The translations under genes were made by a program, and so were the position numbers. The notes under the pieces were generated by a model. The model had not been told where the DNA came from and did no database searches. It was given only the letters and a program-made list of their open reading frames with translations. Shown in pieces: positions 8,221 through 16,654 of a stretch of 41,839 nt of DNA; within the stretch, counting starts at the first letter, position 1, and the number at the start of each line of letters is the position of its first letter. This DNA is from Aphanizomenon flos-aquae FACHB-1287. GTDB lineage: Bacteria; Cyanobacteriota; Cyanobacteriia; Cyanobacteriales; Nostocaceae. Location: positions 1-41,839 of the forward strand of contig NZ_JACJTO010000039.1 of assembly GCF_014698755.1 (NCBI RefSeq). The letters are read 5' to 3'.

Positions 8221-8558
8221 GGAACATCTAGGGAATTTAGTTTTGTAAGACTATTGCTTCTACGGGTTGCTAACGTATTGCTAAGGGAATGATTTGCAAA
8301 TCTTTACCAATTGATATTTTCAGTGTCATCATTTGAGGGGTAGAAAGGAAATAGCCGAAAATTGCCCTCAAAATCTGATAAGTTAAGTGATATGGAACAC
8401 AAGCGCGTTAATATATTAAAGCAAATACCTCCACAAAAGGGGGAAAATGGTACAGAAAATAGAACCACAGCAAAAGAAACTCACAGAAGTTCTGATAATT
8501 TAAGCACAATTATTAGAAAACAATTAATTATACAAAACTTAAATTTTATTTATGTTAT
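8221..8558. other. 338-base gap upstream of the ABC1 kinase gene
   Basis: AT-rich leader without a convincing gene. A frame of about 56 codons opens at ATG 8392 and its stop overlaps the kinase start, but its composition (many Asn, Lys, Thr) and lack of a ribosome site argue against it. No clear promoter was found. Confidence 0.4.
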
Positions 8559-10232
8559 ATGATAGCAAAATCTAAAAAATTTCGGTGGCAAAAACCTAAA
8601 TATTCAGCTTTATCTCGAAAAATAGACATTTTCATAGCTGCGGGTAGATTTATGTTATGTCTTTGGTGGGATAGTATTTTTCATCGAGATTCTTTAGAAC
8701 ATCAGAAAAACCGCGCTACTTGGTTTGTTAATATTTTAATTGATTTAGGTCCGACTTTTATTAAAATTGGTCAAACTTTGTCAACCCGTGCGGATTTATT
8801 ACCTTTAGAATATATAGAGGCTTTGGGAACTTTACAGGATCAAGTTCCGGCTTTTAATAGTCAAGAAGCAATTAATATGATTGAATTGGAATTAGGTAAA
8901 CCTGTACAATTTATCTATAAAAAATTTGAATTTAATCCTTTAGCTGCTGCTAGTTTAGGTCAAGTTCATAAAGCTACATTATACACTAGTGAAGAAGTGG
9001 TTGTTAAAGTACAACGTCCGGGTTTAGAGGCTTTATTTAATTTAGATTTTAAGATATTATTGCAGTTAATTAAGTTTTGTAATAAATATTTTGTTGGACT
9101 GAGAAAGTATAATTTAGAATTAATTTATGATGAATTTTTTAATTTGTTGTTTCAAGAAATTGATTATATTCAAGAGGGCAAAAATTCTGATAAATTTAGG
9201 GAGAATTTTCATGGATATCCGCGAATTATTGTCCCTAAAGTATATTGGCAATATACCACAACTAAGATATTAACTTTAGAATATAGACCGGGAATTAAAA
9301 TTAATGATAAAGCTGCTTTAGAAGCCTGTGGAATTAATATTAATAAGGTAAATGAAACGGGTATTTGTTGTTATTTAAAACAACTATTACAAGATGGATT
9401 TTTTCAAGTTGATCCCCATCCAGGGAATATGGCAGTCAATGCAGATGGTAGTATTATATTCTACGATTTTGGGATGATGGCAGAAATCAGAACCTTGGAT
9501 AAAGAGCAGATGATTAAAACTTTTTTTGCTGTGTTAAAAAAGGATAGTGATGAGGTAGTAAATACTCTCATGAGTATGGGATTACTTGAACCTATCCCGG
9601 ATATGACTCCAGTGAGAAGATTAATCACATTTTTATTAGATAAATTCACTAATAAACCTTTAGATATTAAAGCATTAACTGAAGTAAAAAGCGAACTTTA
9701 TGAAATGTTTGAACAGCAACCATTTCGTTTACCTGCTCAAATGACATTTATTTTAAAAGCTTTAACCACATTAGATGGTATTGCTAGGACTTTAGATCCT
9801 AATTATAATCCTACAGCATCAGCCCAAGCATTTGTTAAAAGTTTAGCAGTAGCAAAGGGTAAAGGTAATACTATTGCTCAATTAAGTCATCAAGCTAGGG
9901 ATTTTATCCAATATCAACTGACAAAACCAAATAAAACCGAAGTTTTGGTGAAGAATTTAGTAGAAAGAGTTGAAAGGGGAGAGATACAATTAAGAGTTAA
10001 AAATATTGAAAGCGAGCGCGTATTAAGACAAATTTATTTAGCGATAAAAACCTTAATTTATGCTTTTTTAACAGGATTTAGTGTGTTGACGGGATTAATT
10101 CTGATGATTGCTAATTATCATAATTGGGCGATCGCAATTTTTTGTGTATGTAGTTTTTGTTTGTATTTATTAGTTAAATCCCTCATGAAATTAGCCGTTA
10201 TAGAGAAAATAGAAAAAATGGGTAAAAAGTAA
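8559..10232 (+). CDS. ABC1/AarF (UbiB-type) atypical kinase
   Basis: A 557-residue protein of the ABC1/AarF family. Visible motifs: FIKIGQTLSTRADLLP near residue 68 (KxGQ motif), AAASLGQVHKA near 128 (Ala-rich nucleotide loop), VVVKVQRPG with the ATP-binding lysine near 148, VDPHPGNMAV near 285 and FYDFGMM near 305 (metal-binding DFG). Two hydrophobic helices at about 493-512 and 518-540 probably anchor it in a membrane. Family members support quinone, tocopherol or other prenyl-lipid metabolism in bacteria and plastids. Cyanobacteria carry several paralogues and this one cannot be assigned further. It appears monocistronic and no good Shine-Dalgarno precedes the ATG. Confidence 0.92.
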   Translation: MIAKSKKFRWQKPKYSALSRKIDIFIAAGRFMLCLWWDSIFHRDSLEHQKNRATWFVNILIDLGPTFIKIGQTLSTRADLLPLEYIEALGTLQDQVPAFNSQEAINMIELELGKPVQFIYKKFEFNPLAAASLGQVHKATLYTSEEVVVKVQRPGLEALFNLDFKILLQLIKFCNKYFVGLRKYNLELIYDEFFNLLFQEIDYIQEGKNSDKFRENFHGYPRIIVPKVYWQYTTTKILTLEYRPGIKINDKAALEACGININKVNETGICCYLKQLLQDGFFQVDPHPGNMAVNADGSIIFYDFGMMAEIRTLDKEQMIKTFFAVLKKDSDEVVNTLMSMGLLEPIPDMTPVRRLITFLLDKFTNKPLDIKALTEVKSELYEMFEQQPFRLPAQMTFILKALTTLDGIARTLDPNYNPTASAQAFVKSLAVAKGKGNTIAQLSHQARDFIQYQLTKPNKTEVLVKNLVERVERGEIQLRVKNIESERVLRQIYLAIKTLIYAFLTGFSVLTGLILMIANYHNWAIAIFCVCSFCLYLLVKSLMKLAVIEKIEKMGKK

Positions 10233-10520
10233 TTAAGGATTTATCTCTCTTCTGTCACTCTGCAACACCACAAGCTACAGATTATTTTTTGCTCTCCTTT
10301 GATTCCAAGGTTCATTTATTTTTGGGATTAGCTATTTTTAACTATAAATAAATACTCCATGTCCACAGTAGCAAATTCCTAATTGCTGAGGCATTTGGTA
10401 GCTTATGAACAAGTAGACATGGGATAAATGGATTTCACAGAAAAATTTACCTATTGAACATTTCTTTAAACATACTACACTTGTATTACTATCCTAGCTA
10501 TACCCATAAGGAGAAAAACC

Positions 10521-10856
10521 ATGCAGACCATCACACGCACCCCAACAACTGATATGGAAGTTACTAGTATTCGTCTAGAACGGGAACTCAAGGAGAAACT
10601 CAAAGATATCGCTGGAAATCAGGGATATCAATCTCTAATTCGGGATATCCTCTGGAATTATATCCAACAGAAATCAGGTGCGTGGAAACCCCGATTTTCT
10701 AAATCTGATATTCGCGCTAGTATTAATGCCATAGCTGAACAAGAGGAGCGTTGTGCCCTCACAGGTAAATTAATTGAATCACGACAGCCAATGTTATTAG
10801 GATTGACGAGGAATGGTGATATAATTCCTCTAAGTCTTCAGAGTTTGGACAATTAG
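10521..10856 (+). CDS. ribbon-helix-helix family small protein
   Basis: A 111-residue protein. Residues about 12-52 fit a ribbon-helix-helix (CopG/Arc-like) DNA-binding fold: a beta strand VTSIRLERELKEKLKDIA followed by the helix YQSLIRDILWNYIQ. The second half (about 60-111) has ECALTGKLIESRQPML-like character (in fact EERCALTGKLIESRQPMLLG) and no known domain. It is probably a transcription regulator or the DNA-binding part of a conserved cyanobacterial protein. An excellent ribosome site (AAGGAG seven bases before ATG) predicts efficient translation. No toxin gene is adjacent. A strong hairpin follows at 10886-10938. Confidence 0.7.
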   Translation: MQTITRTPTTDMEVTSIRLERELKEKLKDIAGNQGYQSLIRDILWNYIQQKSGAWKPRFSKSDIRASINAIAEQEERCALTGKLIESRQPMLLGLTRNGDIIPLSLQSLDN

Positions 10857-10885
10857 TCGCCGTTTATAATCTCAAAATAACTTAG

Positions 10886-10938
10886 TATAATGGGGTTAAC
10901 CGTATTTAACTGCAAGATAAATACCTAACCCCATAATA
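10886..10938. terminator. long hairpin between convergent genes
   Basis: TATAATGGGGTTA (10886-10898) pairs with TAACCCCATAATA (10926-10938) with one mismatch, and the inner GTATTTA/TAAATAC extends the stem. It lies between the converging RHH gene and CDC48-like gene and could end transcription from both sides. There is no long T run. Confidence 0.6.
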
Positions 10939-11039
10939 ATTTAACAGCAAGGCCGAGTAACGTTGAAATTACTCCATATATTTTGCATTCCGACCCCCGG
11001 CCAAATTCCTTATAGCCAGGGGTAAGATAGAGAATCTAA

Positions 11040-12896
11040 TTAAGCATGACGTTGACTGACTAAAACCTGATGAGAATATTCAAAATCATTATTAGTAATT
11101 CTGATATCAGCAGGATCTGTCTGTCCTTGCGCTCGGAAACGGCGAATAGCTTCTACAGCAGCTTGATTGCAGAGCAATACTAAATCAGCGCCATTCCAAC
11201 CTTCTGTGACTTCAGACCAATATGTTAAATTCACATCTAATAATGGTCGTCCCTCAGTGTAGACCCGCAAAATATCTAAACGACTGGCCAAATCAGGCAA
11301 ATCTACCTTAAGTTGTAAATCCAACCTACCCGCCCGTAATAACGCTGGGTCAAGAGCATCAGGACGGTTTGTCGCCCCAATAACCAGAATACTTGCACCG
11401 ACCTCTACACCATCCAACTCAGTTAATAATTGCCCTACTACCCGGTTACTTACACCAGAATCACCGCTGTAAGTTCCCCTTGCGGGAGCTAAGGTATCAA
11501 TTTCATCAATGAATATGACACAGGGTTCTGCTTGTCGAGCCTTAGCAAATAATTCCCGCACTGCTTGTTCACTAGCGCCCACCCAACGGGTCAGTAATTC
11601 CGGTCCATTGACACCAATAAAATTAGCTCTGGCCTGGGAAGCTACAGCCTTGGCTAATAAAGTTTTACCAGTTCCCGGTGGACCCCATAACAAAATCCCC
11701 TTAGGAGCTATAGCCTTAGTTTGTAGATAAAGTTCTGGATAAAGTAGAGCCCCTTCTACAGATTCTCGCAGAGTTTGCTTAATATTCTCTAAACCACCAA
11801 TATCATCCCAAGCAACTTGGGGAACTTCAACTTCCACACTGCGAAGTACAGCCGGTTTGATTTCCTTTAGTCCCTGTAAAAAATCAGTTTGAGTAACCGT
11901 CATGTTTTCTGGAGCTTGCACCTCTATTGAAGGAACTTGACGACGGAGGGCGCTATAAGCCGCCTTTTGACAAACGGCCTTCAAATCAGCCCCCACAAAT
12001 CCCACCGCCCGCTCGGCGATAAAATCGAGGTCAACGGTGTTATCCAAGGGCATAGAACGGGTGAGAATTTGCAGAATTTCTTTGCGGCCGTTGATATCAG
12101 GAATGCGAAACTGAACTTCCCGGTCAAATCGTCCTGGTCTTCGTAGGGCAGGGTCAAGGTGGTCAGGGCGGTTGGTAGCCGCGAGAACAATCACCCCTGG
12201 GCTATGGGAAAAACCATCCATTAAGCCTAATAATTGGGCAACCAGACGCTTTTCAACTTCCCCTTCTACGGCGCTGCGGTCTGGGGCGAGGCTATCAATT
12301 TCGTCAATAAAAATAATACAAGGAGCATTTTTAGCGGCTTTTTCAAAGATACCGCGCAATCTTTGTTCCGCTTCACCGTAATATTTACTGATGACTTCAG
12401 GCCCAACAATAGCAATGTAGTTAACGCCCAGTTCCTCTGCTAGAGCGCGGGCGGTGAGGGTTTTGCCCGTTCCTGGAGGACCAACTAATAATACGCCGTG
12501 GGTGGGTTCTAGTCCTAATTTAGCTAGTAGGTCAGGGCGTTTTAAAGGAATAGCAACCAGTTCTTTGAGTTCTTTGACAATTTCGCTCAGTCCACCGATA
12601 TCTTTAAGAGCAATACCTGAAGTAGGATCGGGGGGAACAACTGGATCTGAGGGACCTGCACCTGCTGCTGGGGGAGCTTGAGTATTCATCCGACTTGTAC
12701 CCACATCATTACCCATACTGCCCATGTTACCCCCCATATTACTAGTACGGGGCATATTTCCTGTTCTGGGAATACTGCTTAGGGGTCGGGAGTTAAACTG
12801 GACATTGGTCTTGATTTCTCCGTTTTCTGCTTTTTCTTCCAGAGCTTTCACCAGTTCCACTAACTGCTCAAATCCCTTGAATAAATTTTCACTCAT
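11040..12896 (-). CDS. CDC48-like double AAA ATPase at the end of the gas vesicle locus
   Basis: About 618 residues. After an N-terminal helical segment (about 1-35) and a Met/Asn/Gly/Pro-rich linker (about 48-92) come two AAA modules, each with Walker A (GPPGTGKT, near 139 and 410), Walker B (IIFIDEID / VIFIDEID) and arginine-finger regions (ATNRPDHLDPALRRPGRFDR and the second copy). This layout is that of the CDC48/p97/VAT unfoldases, with a reduced N-domain. I chose the ATG at 12896 because GGAGGA lies five bases upstream; a longer frame starts at 12953. It follows the ArsA-like gene by 57 bases. A role in folding, assembly or recycling of gas vesicle proteins is inferred from position only. 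Confidence 0.88.
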   Translation of the reverse strand: MSENLFKGFEQLVELVKALEEKAENGEIKTNVQFNSRPLSSIPRTGNMPRTSNMGGNMGSMGNDVGTSRMNTQAPPAAGAGPSDPVVPPDPTSGIALKDIGGLSEIVKELKELVAIPLKRPDLLAKLGLEPTHGVLLVGPPGTGKTLTARALAEELGVNYIAIVGPEVISKYYGEAEQRLRGIFEKAAKNAPCIIFIDEIDSLAPDRSAVEGEVEKRLVAQLLGLMDGFSHSPGVIVLAATNRPDHLDPALRRPGRFDREVQFRIPDINGRKEILQILTRSMPLDNTVDLDFIAERAVGFVGADLKAVCQKAAYSALRRQVPSIEVQAPENMTVTQTDFLQGLKEIKPAVLRSVEVEVPQVAWDDIGGLENIKQTLRESVEGALLYPELYLQTKAIAPKGILLWGPPGTGKTLLAKAVASQARANFIGVNGPELLTRWVGASEQAVRELFAKARQAEPCVIFIDEIDTLAPARGTYSGDSGVSNRVVGQLLTELDGVEVGASILVIGATNRPDALDPALLRAGRLDLQLKVDLPDLASRLDILRVYTEGRPLLDVNLTYWSEVTEGWNGADLVLLCNQAAVEAIRRFRAQGQTDPADIRITNNDFEYSHQVLVSQRHA

Positions 12897-12953
12897 CAGA
12901 TTCCTCCAAAAATTGACTCTAAAAAACCATTGTTTCTTGGCTACATTATCCAC

Positions 12954-14831
12954 TTAAAACAAAAGATCCGCAGCAACTTTAATTCTGGCAATGGGTTCGA
13001 CAGATCTAGGTAAGTTAGGTAAGCGAATAATTGTTTGCTGTGAAAACAAGCTACTCTCAATCTCTACATCTTCAGTGTAGCGATTTTGCACCACATAACG
13101 CTGTTGAATTCCTATAGTTTTTAGAGATTCTGTTAAACGAATGTGTTCAGCTATAATTGCTGATTCAGCCTGAATTACACCCACAAATTGCGTATGCTTT
13201 GGGTTTTTTAATTTCTTCTGAGCTTTGACCACTTGTTGGCGCAGACTTCGCAACCGTCCAATAAAATCAACTCGACCCAAGACATTCTGATATTTCATCC
13301 ACAATTTAAAGATCCAAGATAACCAATCTCCTAATGCAGTTGGCATTTCCAAAAATTGCAGAAGATGGCCTGTGGGCGCTGTATCTAGAATAATCAAATC
13401 TTGTTGGCTGCTGTCTAATAAATCCATAATCGTGATTAGGGATAGCATCTCATCAATACCTGGTAAAGCTTGAGACATAATTTGCCGCCAAGCCTCTGGA
13501 AGATAAGCAATATTTATAGTTGTATCTGTTTCTGTCCCTTCACCACTAATCATATCCGCTAATTCCCATAGGTAATCGGCACGAAATTGATCTAATATTT
13601 TCTCAGCATCAATTTCTTGTCCAGTTAAATTAGGAGCTAATAATTTCGGTTCATGTCCTAATTTTTCACCAAAAGCATCTCCCAAGGAATGAGCAGGATC
13701 TATAGAAATTACGCGAATATTTTTATCAGGATAACGATTAGCAAAAGCCCAGGCCATGGACGCTGATACTGTGGTTTTACCAACTCCTCCTTTGCCACCA
13801 ACAACAATTAGTTGACAACCTTCCGCTACAAAGTCAGTAAAGCTAGGTGGAATCTTAGTCGGCCATTGAATTAGTGGTGCAGCAGCGAGTTCCACATGAT
13901 CAATAGATTGAATTTGTGCTGCTAGATTGTCTAATGCAACTCCACCTAATGGCGCGAATTGCTGTTGTGGGACTATGAGAACGGGTTTATTTTGGGAAAT
14001 TTTTAAGAATTTATTGATAAAGTTTTGCTGTTCTGCATAGCGGTCTGGTTCTACATTTGAATGTGCCAAAATTCGATTTATTACTATTCCTCCATAGGGA
14101 ACTTTTAAGGTTTCTAAACTTTCGATAAATCGCTCAGTTTCGGCAAAACACATAGGTTCAGAAATAGCGACAACTATACAAGCTGTAAATTTATCATCTT
14201 GTAGTAGTCGTCTACCTTCTGCTAATTGAAATTTCAGGTCAGCTAAAAAGTCATCAACTTCATCAAGAACATAACTTTGTCTTGTCAAAGTTTCTGTAAT
14301 TACCTGATGCTTTTTTTCAAATAACTCTAATGAATTTAAAATCACATCTAAAAAATCTTCCAATCGCAACAGGTTTAAAGCATGACCAGAAGGAGCCATA
14401 TCAACCACTATGCGATCTACTTTTTTTTCAAACAGTAGACGTTGGATTTCTAGTAACCCCATTAATTCATTTAAACCAGGCCAGTTCAAATCCCAAACTG
14501 GCGCTAAATCTTGTCCGTCAGCTAAACTTCCTCGCTCAACCAGTAGTTCTAAAAATTGGCTATATTTGGACTTAAATTCTAAGAGTAGTTTTTCAGCATC
14601 TAAAGCCTGAACACTTAAATTAGGCAAATCTGGTAATGGTGAAGCATAATCTTTCACTTCTGTCAGTAATACATCTCCTAAGGAATGTGCCGGATCTGTA
14701 GACAGCAACAAAATTGTTTCTTCAGGGAACTGTTTTGCCCAATGACGAGCAAAACTGCAAGAAGTGGTAGTTTTACCAACTCCACCCTTGCCGCTAAACA
14801 TAACTAAATTAAGTGAGTCGTAATGGTTCAT
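12954..14831 (-). CDS. double ArsA/Get3-type ATPase in the gas vesicle locus
   Basis: A 625-residue protein made of two homologous ArsA-type halves. P-loops of the deviant Walker type lie at about 14-23 (SGKGGVGKTT) and 340-350 (GGKGGVGKTT), each followed by STDPAHSLGD or SIDPAHSLGD, and the second half has LDTAPTGHLL. ArsA drives arsenite export and Get3/TRC40 inserts tail-anchored membrane proteins. Only four cysteines are present in the whole protein, there is no Get3 CxxC motif and no ArsA-like metal-binding cysteine set, so arsenite transport is unlikely. It lies 38 bases after gvpW and directly before the CDC48-like gene. A chaperone role for hydrophobic GvpA or minor Gvp proteins is my inference. 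Confidence 0.88.
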   Translation of the reverse strand: MNHYDSLNLVMFSGKGGVGKTTTSCSFARHWAKQFPEETILLLSTDPAHSLGDVLLTEVKDYASPLPDLPNLSVQALDAEKLLLEFKSKYSQFLELLVERGSLADGQDLAPVWDLNWPGLNELMGLLEIQRLLFEKKVDRIVVDMAPSGHALNLLRLEDFLDVILNSLELFEKKHQVITETLTRQSYVLDEVDDFLADLKFQLAEGRRLLQDDKFTACIVVAISEPMCFAETERFIESLETLKVPYGGIVINRILAHSNVEPDRYAEQQNFINKFLKISQNKPVLIVPQQQFAPLGGVALDNLAAQIQSIDHVELAAAPLIQWPTKIPPSFTDFVAEGCQLIVVGGKGGVGKTTVSASMAWAFANRYPDKNIRVISIDPAHSLGDAFGEKLGHEPKLLAPNLTGQEIDAEKILDQFRADYLWELADMISGEGTETDTTINIAYLPEAWRQIMSQALPGIDEMLSLITIMDLLDSSQQDLIILDTAPTGHLLQFLEMPTALGDWLSWIFKLWMKYQNVLGRVDFIGRLRSLRQQVVKAQKKLKNPKHTQFVGVIQAESAIIAEHIRLTESLKTIGIQQRYVVQNRYTEDVEIESSLFSQQTIIRLPNLPRSVEPIARIKVAADLLF

Positions 14832-14869
14832 AATAAAGTTAAAAAATTCACTAAAAGACTAATAGATAA

Positions 14870-15550
14870 TCATTCAATAAAGTGGTAAGGAGGAAGACTA
14901 TCTCCCAAAATTAAATCCCACCGTGGACAAGCTTTTTGCCAATTTAAAAATTGTTCTAAAAGCAAGTTTTTATCTTGACCACTAACCAAAAGATAAATTC
15001 GCACTTCCTCCTCTTGTTCTTGAATCACAACGGGTAATTGATTAACTTTGGTGATTAAATCAATAAGATATTGTTTTTCTTTTGCTTGAGCTATAAGGAA
15101 GTTATTTTGGTTTTGATAGCGTTGCTTTTTAGCTAGGAAATAATCCTTACCTCCCCCCTCAGATGGTACTTCTTCTATGATCCGTGGGATCAATTTTAAA
15201 GTAAATTCGTTTTTACCATTAATCTTTTCTAGCTTTTCTTGGTACTCTTGTTTATGGGATTTTAGATGATTTAGCAGATTATTTACGGAAGTAAAATAAG
15301 TTCCAAAACGTAATGGTAAAACCGTAATTTGCTTAAAAAGTTCACAAATCACTCGATCATGAGCTAAAGCCATTTTGATAATTTTTTCATCATTATTTTG
15401 GAATGATTCTAACAATATCCCCGGCTCGACAATAGCCGCAAGTTCATTACCATTAATTAGCACTACTTGATTAGCAGCACCCTGTGGCAAAATCAAGGGA
15501 GAGCTAGGTATTTCTAAAAAAGCATAAGTGTAGAGATTTTCTAATTCCAT
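14870..15550 (-). CDS. gvpW: gas vesicle protein GvpW (GvpF/L family)
   Basis: About 226 residues, a GvpF/GvpL-family protein. Family features are the opening strand LYTYAFLEIP, the segment HDRVICELFKQITVLPLRFGTYF (residues about 85-107 here), a long helical middle and a closing strand near the C-terminus. GvpF/L proteins are minor components thought to act early in vesicle assembly and to contact GvpA. In A. flos-aquae the F/L-like gene after gvpV is called gvpW, and I use that name by position. AGGTG eight bases before the ATG at 15550 favours this start over the GTG at 15559. It is divergent from gvpV and followed by the ArsA-like gene. Confidence 0.8.
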   Translation of the reverse strand: MELENLYTYAFLEIPSSPLILPQGAANQVVLINGNELAAIVEPGILLESFQNNDEKIIKMALAHDRVICELFKQITVLPLRFGTYFTSVNNLLNHLKSHKQEYQEKLEKINGKNEFTLKLIPRIIEEVPSEGGGKDYFLAKKQRYQNQNNFLIAQAKEKQYLIDLITKVNQLPVVIQEQEEEVRIYLLVSGQDKNLLLEQFLNWQKACPRWDLILGDSLPPYHFIE

Positions 15551-15646
15551 ATATTTCACCTAGATAAAAATATTTGCTGTTACGAAGTATTTAAAGTTCA
15601 TATTCATTAAAATCAGAGCTAAATTTTTTTCCAGATAATTTGGGGA

Positions 15647-15674
15647 TTTACAATCACAAAAACTTGGTTATAAT
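15647..15674 (+). promoter_or_regulatory. probable promoter of gvpV
   Basis: TTTACA at 15647-15652 and TATAAT at 15669-15674 with a 16-base spacer, 26 bases before the gvpV ATG. It gives gvpV its own promoter, as expected if gvpV has been turned away from the main operon. Confidence 0.6.
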
Positions 15675-15700
15675 GATAAAAATATTTTCAGGTATCTTTC

Positions 15701-16018
15701 ATGAAAACAGTTATTAATCGCAGTATTAGTGTAGCTAAAATTAGCACAATGCCTCGTCCTAAGTCTGATGCGTCAAGTCAGTTGGATCTTTATAAAATGG
15801 TGACAGAGAAACAACGTATTCAGCGAGATATGTCTTCCATAAAAGAGAAAATGGGTTTACTTCAACAACGCTTAGATATCCTCAATGAACAAATAGAAGC
15901 GACAGAAAAAACTATTCATAAATTCCGTCAACCTCACTCCAATACTTCTCAAAATATAGCCCGTTCAAGTATTTTTGTTGAGTCGAATAATTACCAAACT
16001 TTTGAGGTTGAATATTAG
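15701..16018 (+). CDS. gvpV: gas vesicle protein GvpV, on the opposite strand to the other gvp genes
   Basis: A 105-residue protein resembling cyanobacterial GvpV: a short N-terminal strand, the MPRP segment (here at about 18), LDLYKMVTEKQRIQRDM, and a heptad-rich helix (about 30-75) that should form a coiled coil. The last 25 residues are polar. GvpV is a minor gas vesicle protein of unknown mechanism. In A. flos-aquae gvpV lies in line between gvpG and gvpW; here it sits at the same place but on the plus strand, with its own promoter (15647-15674) and its own terminator (16069-16088). This points to a local inversion. Confidence 0.75.
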   Translation: MKTVINRSISVAKISTMPRPKSDASSQLDLYKMVTEKQRIQRDMSSIKEKMGLLQQRLDILNEQIEATEKTIHKFRQPHSNTSQNIARSSIFVESNNYQTFEVEY

Positions 16019-16068
16019 AAGCCAACGTCTTGATAAATGCGGTAAAGTATGAACACATCTTCTAAATT

Positions 16069-16088
16069 AACCCGCGAAAGCGGGTTTT
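16069..16088 (+). terminator. rho-independent terminator of gvpV
   Basis: AACCCGC (16069-16075), a GAAA tetraloop and GCGGGTT (16080-16086) running into TTTT. It lies 50 bases after the gvpV stop and is in the right direction for gvpV. Confidence 0.75.
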
Positions 16089-16227
16089 CTATAGTCAGTT
16101 TCAACTTTACCCCATTGCAGGTAAATTAGGTACAAACCACAAAACCTTGTACTTAAAGGGTTTTACTAAAGCTGCTGCAATACACTTAGATTACAACCCT
16201 GCTCAAGAAAGGCTAGGAGTTTCTTAA
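16081..16227 (+). pseudogene. start-less open frame between gvpV and gvpG, possible gene remnant
   Basis: The 310-base gap between gvpV and gvpG holds a plus-strand frame that stays open for about 48 codons before TAA at 16225-16227 and reads like protein (for example GFTKAAAIHLDYNPAQERL). It has no start codon and the frame opens upstream inside the gvpV terminator. I cannot assign a family. It may be the 3' end of a decayed gene or mobile element involved in the inversion of gvpV. The rest of the gap (16228-16328) shows nothing else. Confidence 0.3.
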
Positions 16228-16328
16228 CTTTTCAATAATCAAATAGGATTCCTATGGGATCATTTATCATTACCGTTTCTCAAGAGTTTTAAATGTAAAA
16301 AAAGGTAGTTTACTTACCCCTATTTATA

Positions 16329-16643
16329 CTAAGGTAGCGAAACAAGATCTTGATCTTGTTCAGCTTCTAATTCTAAGCGTGCTTCCTCTTGTTCAGCTTC
16401 TAGTTCTAAGCGTGCTTCCTCTTCTAGAGCTTGAATTTTTAAAAGAATCTCTTCTTCTTGAATCTCGAATTCCTCCTCACCAATTTCGCCAATATCAAAG
16501 GAAAGTTGCAAGCTTAATAATTGTTTATGCAAATTTTCCTGAGCATCAAACTCAGTATTAGTCCGCTCTTGGATTTTTTCCGCAATCCAGACAACTCCAT
16601 TCAGTGGGCCCATGATTGGTAGTAGTAACAGTTTCGTCAACAT
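16329..16643 (-). CDS. gvpG: gas vesicle protein GvpG
   Basis: About 104 residues. The start MLTKLLLLPIMGPLNGVVWI and the following AEKIQERTN are typical of GvpG, a minor protein needed for vesicle assembly; the rest is a Glu-rich helix. The C-terminal part contains an 11-residue unit (EEARLELEAEQ) present twice in tandem, encoded by a 33-base direct duplication (16358-16390 and 16391-16423) with one base difference. I chose ATG 16643 because AGGAG lies eight bases upstream; the ATG at 16649 would be only two bases from it. The gene follows gvpF closely in the same operon. Confidence 0.85.
   Translation of the reverse strand: MLTKLLLLPIMGPLNGVVWIAEKIQERTNTEFDAQENLHKQLLSLQLSFDIGEIGEEEFEIQEEEILLKIQALEEEARLELEAEQEEARLELEAEQDQDLVSLP
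16358..16423. repeat. 33-base tandem duplication inside gvpG
   Basis: Two adjoining 33-base copies, 16358-16390 and 16391-16423, differ at one position (A in the first, G in the second, within CTTCTAATTC / CTTCTAGTTC). The length keeps the frame and adds 11 residues to the Glu-rich helix. Confidence 0.9.
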
Positions 16644-16654
16644 CGTCATAACTC

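Noticed and set aside
8362-8562. Plus-strand frame of 66 codons whose stop overlaps the ABC1 kinase start
   Set aside because: It starts with TTG (or ATG at 8392), has no ribosome site, and is rich in Asn, Lys and Thr as expected of random AT-rich DNA. The overlap with the next start is probably chance.
12954-14831. Arsenite-resistance function for the ArsA-type gene
   Set aside because: No arsB, arsC or arsR is nearby, the metal-binding cysteines are missing, and the gene is embedded in the gas vesicle locus.
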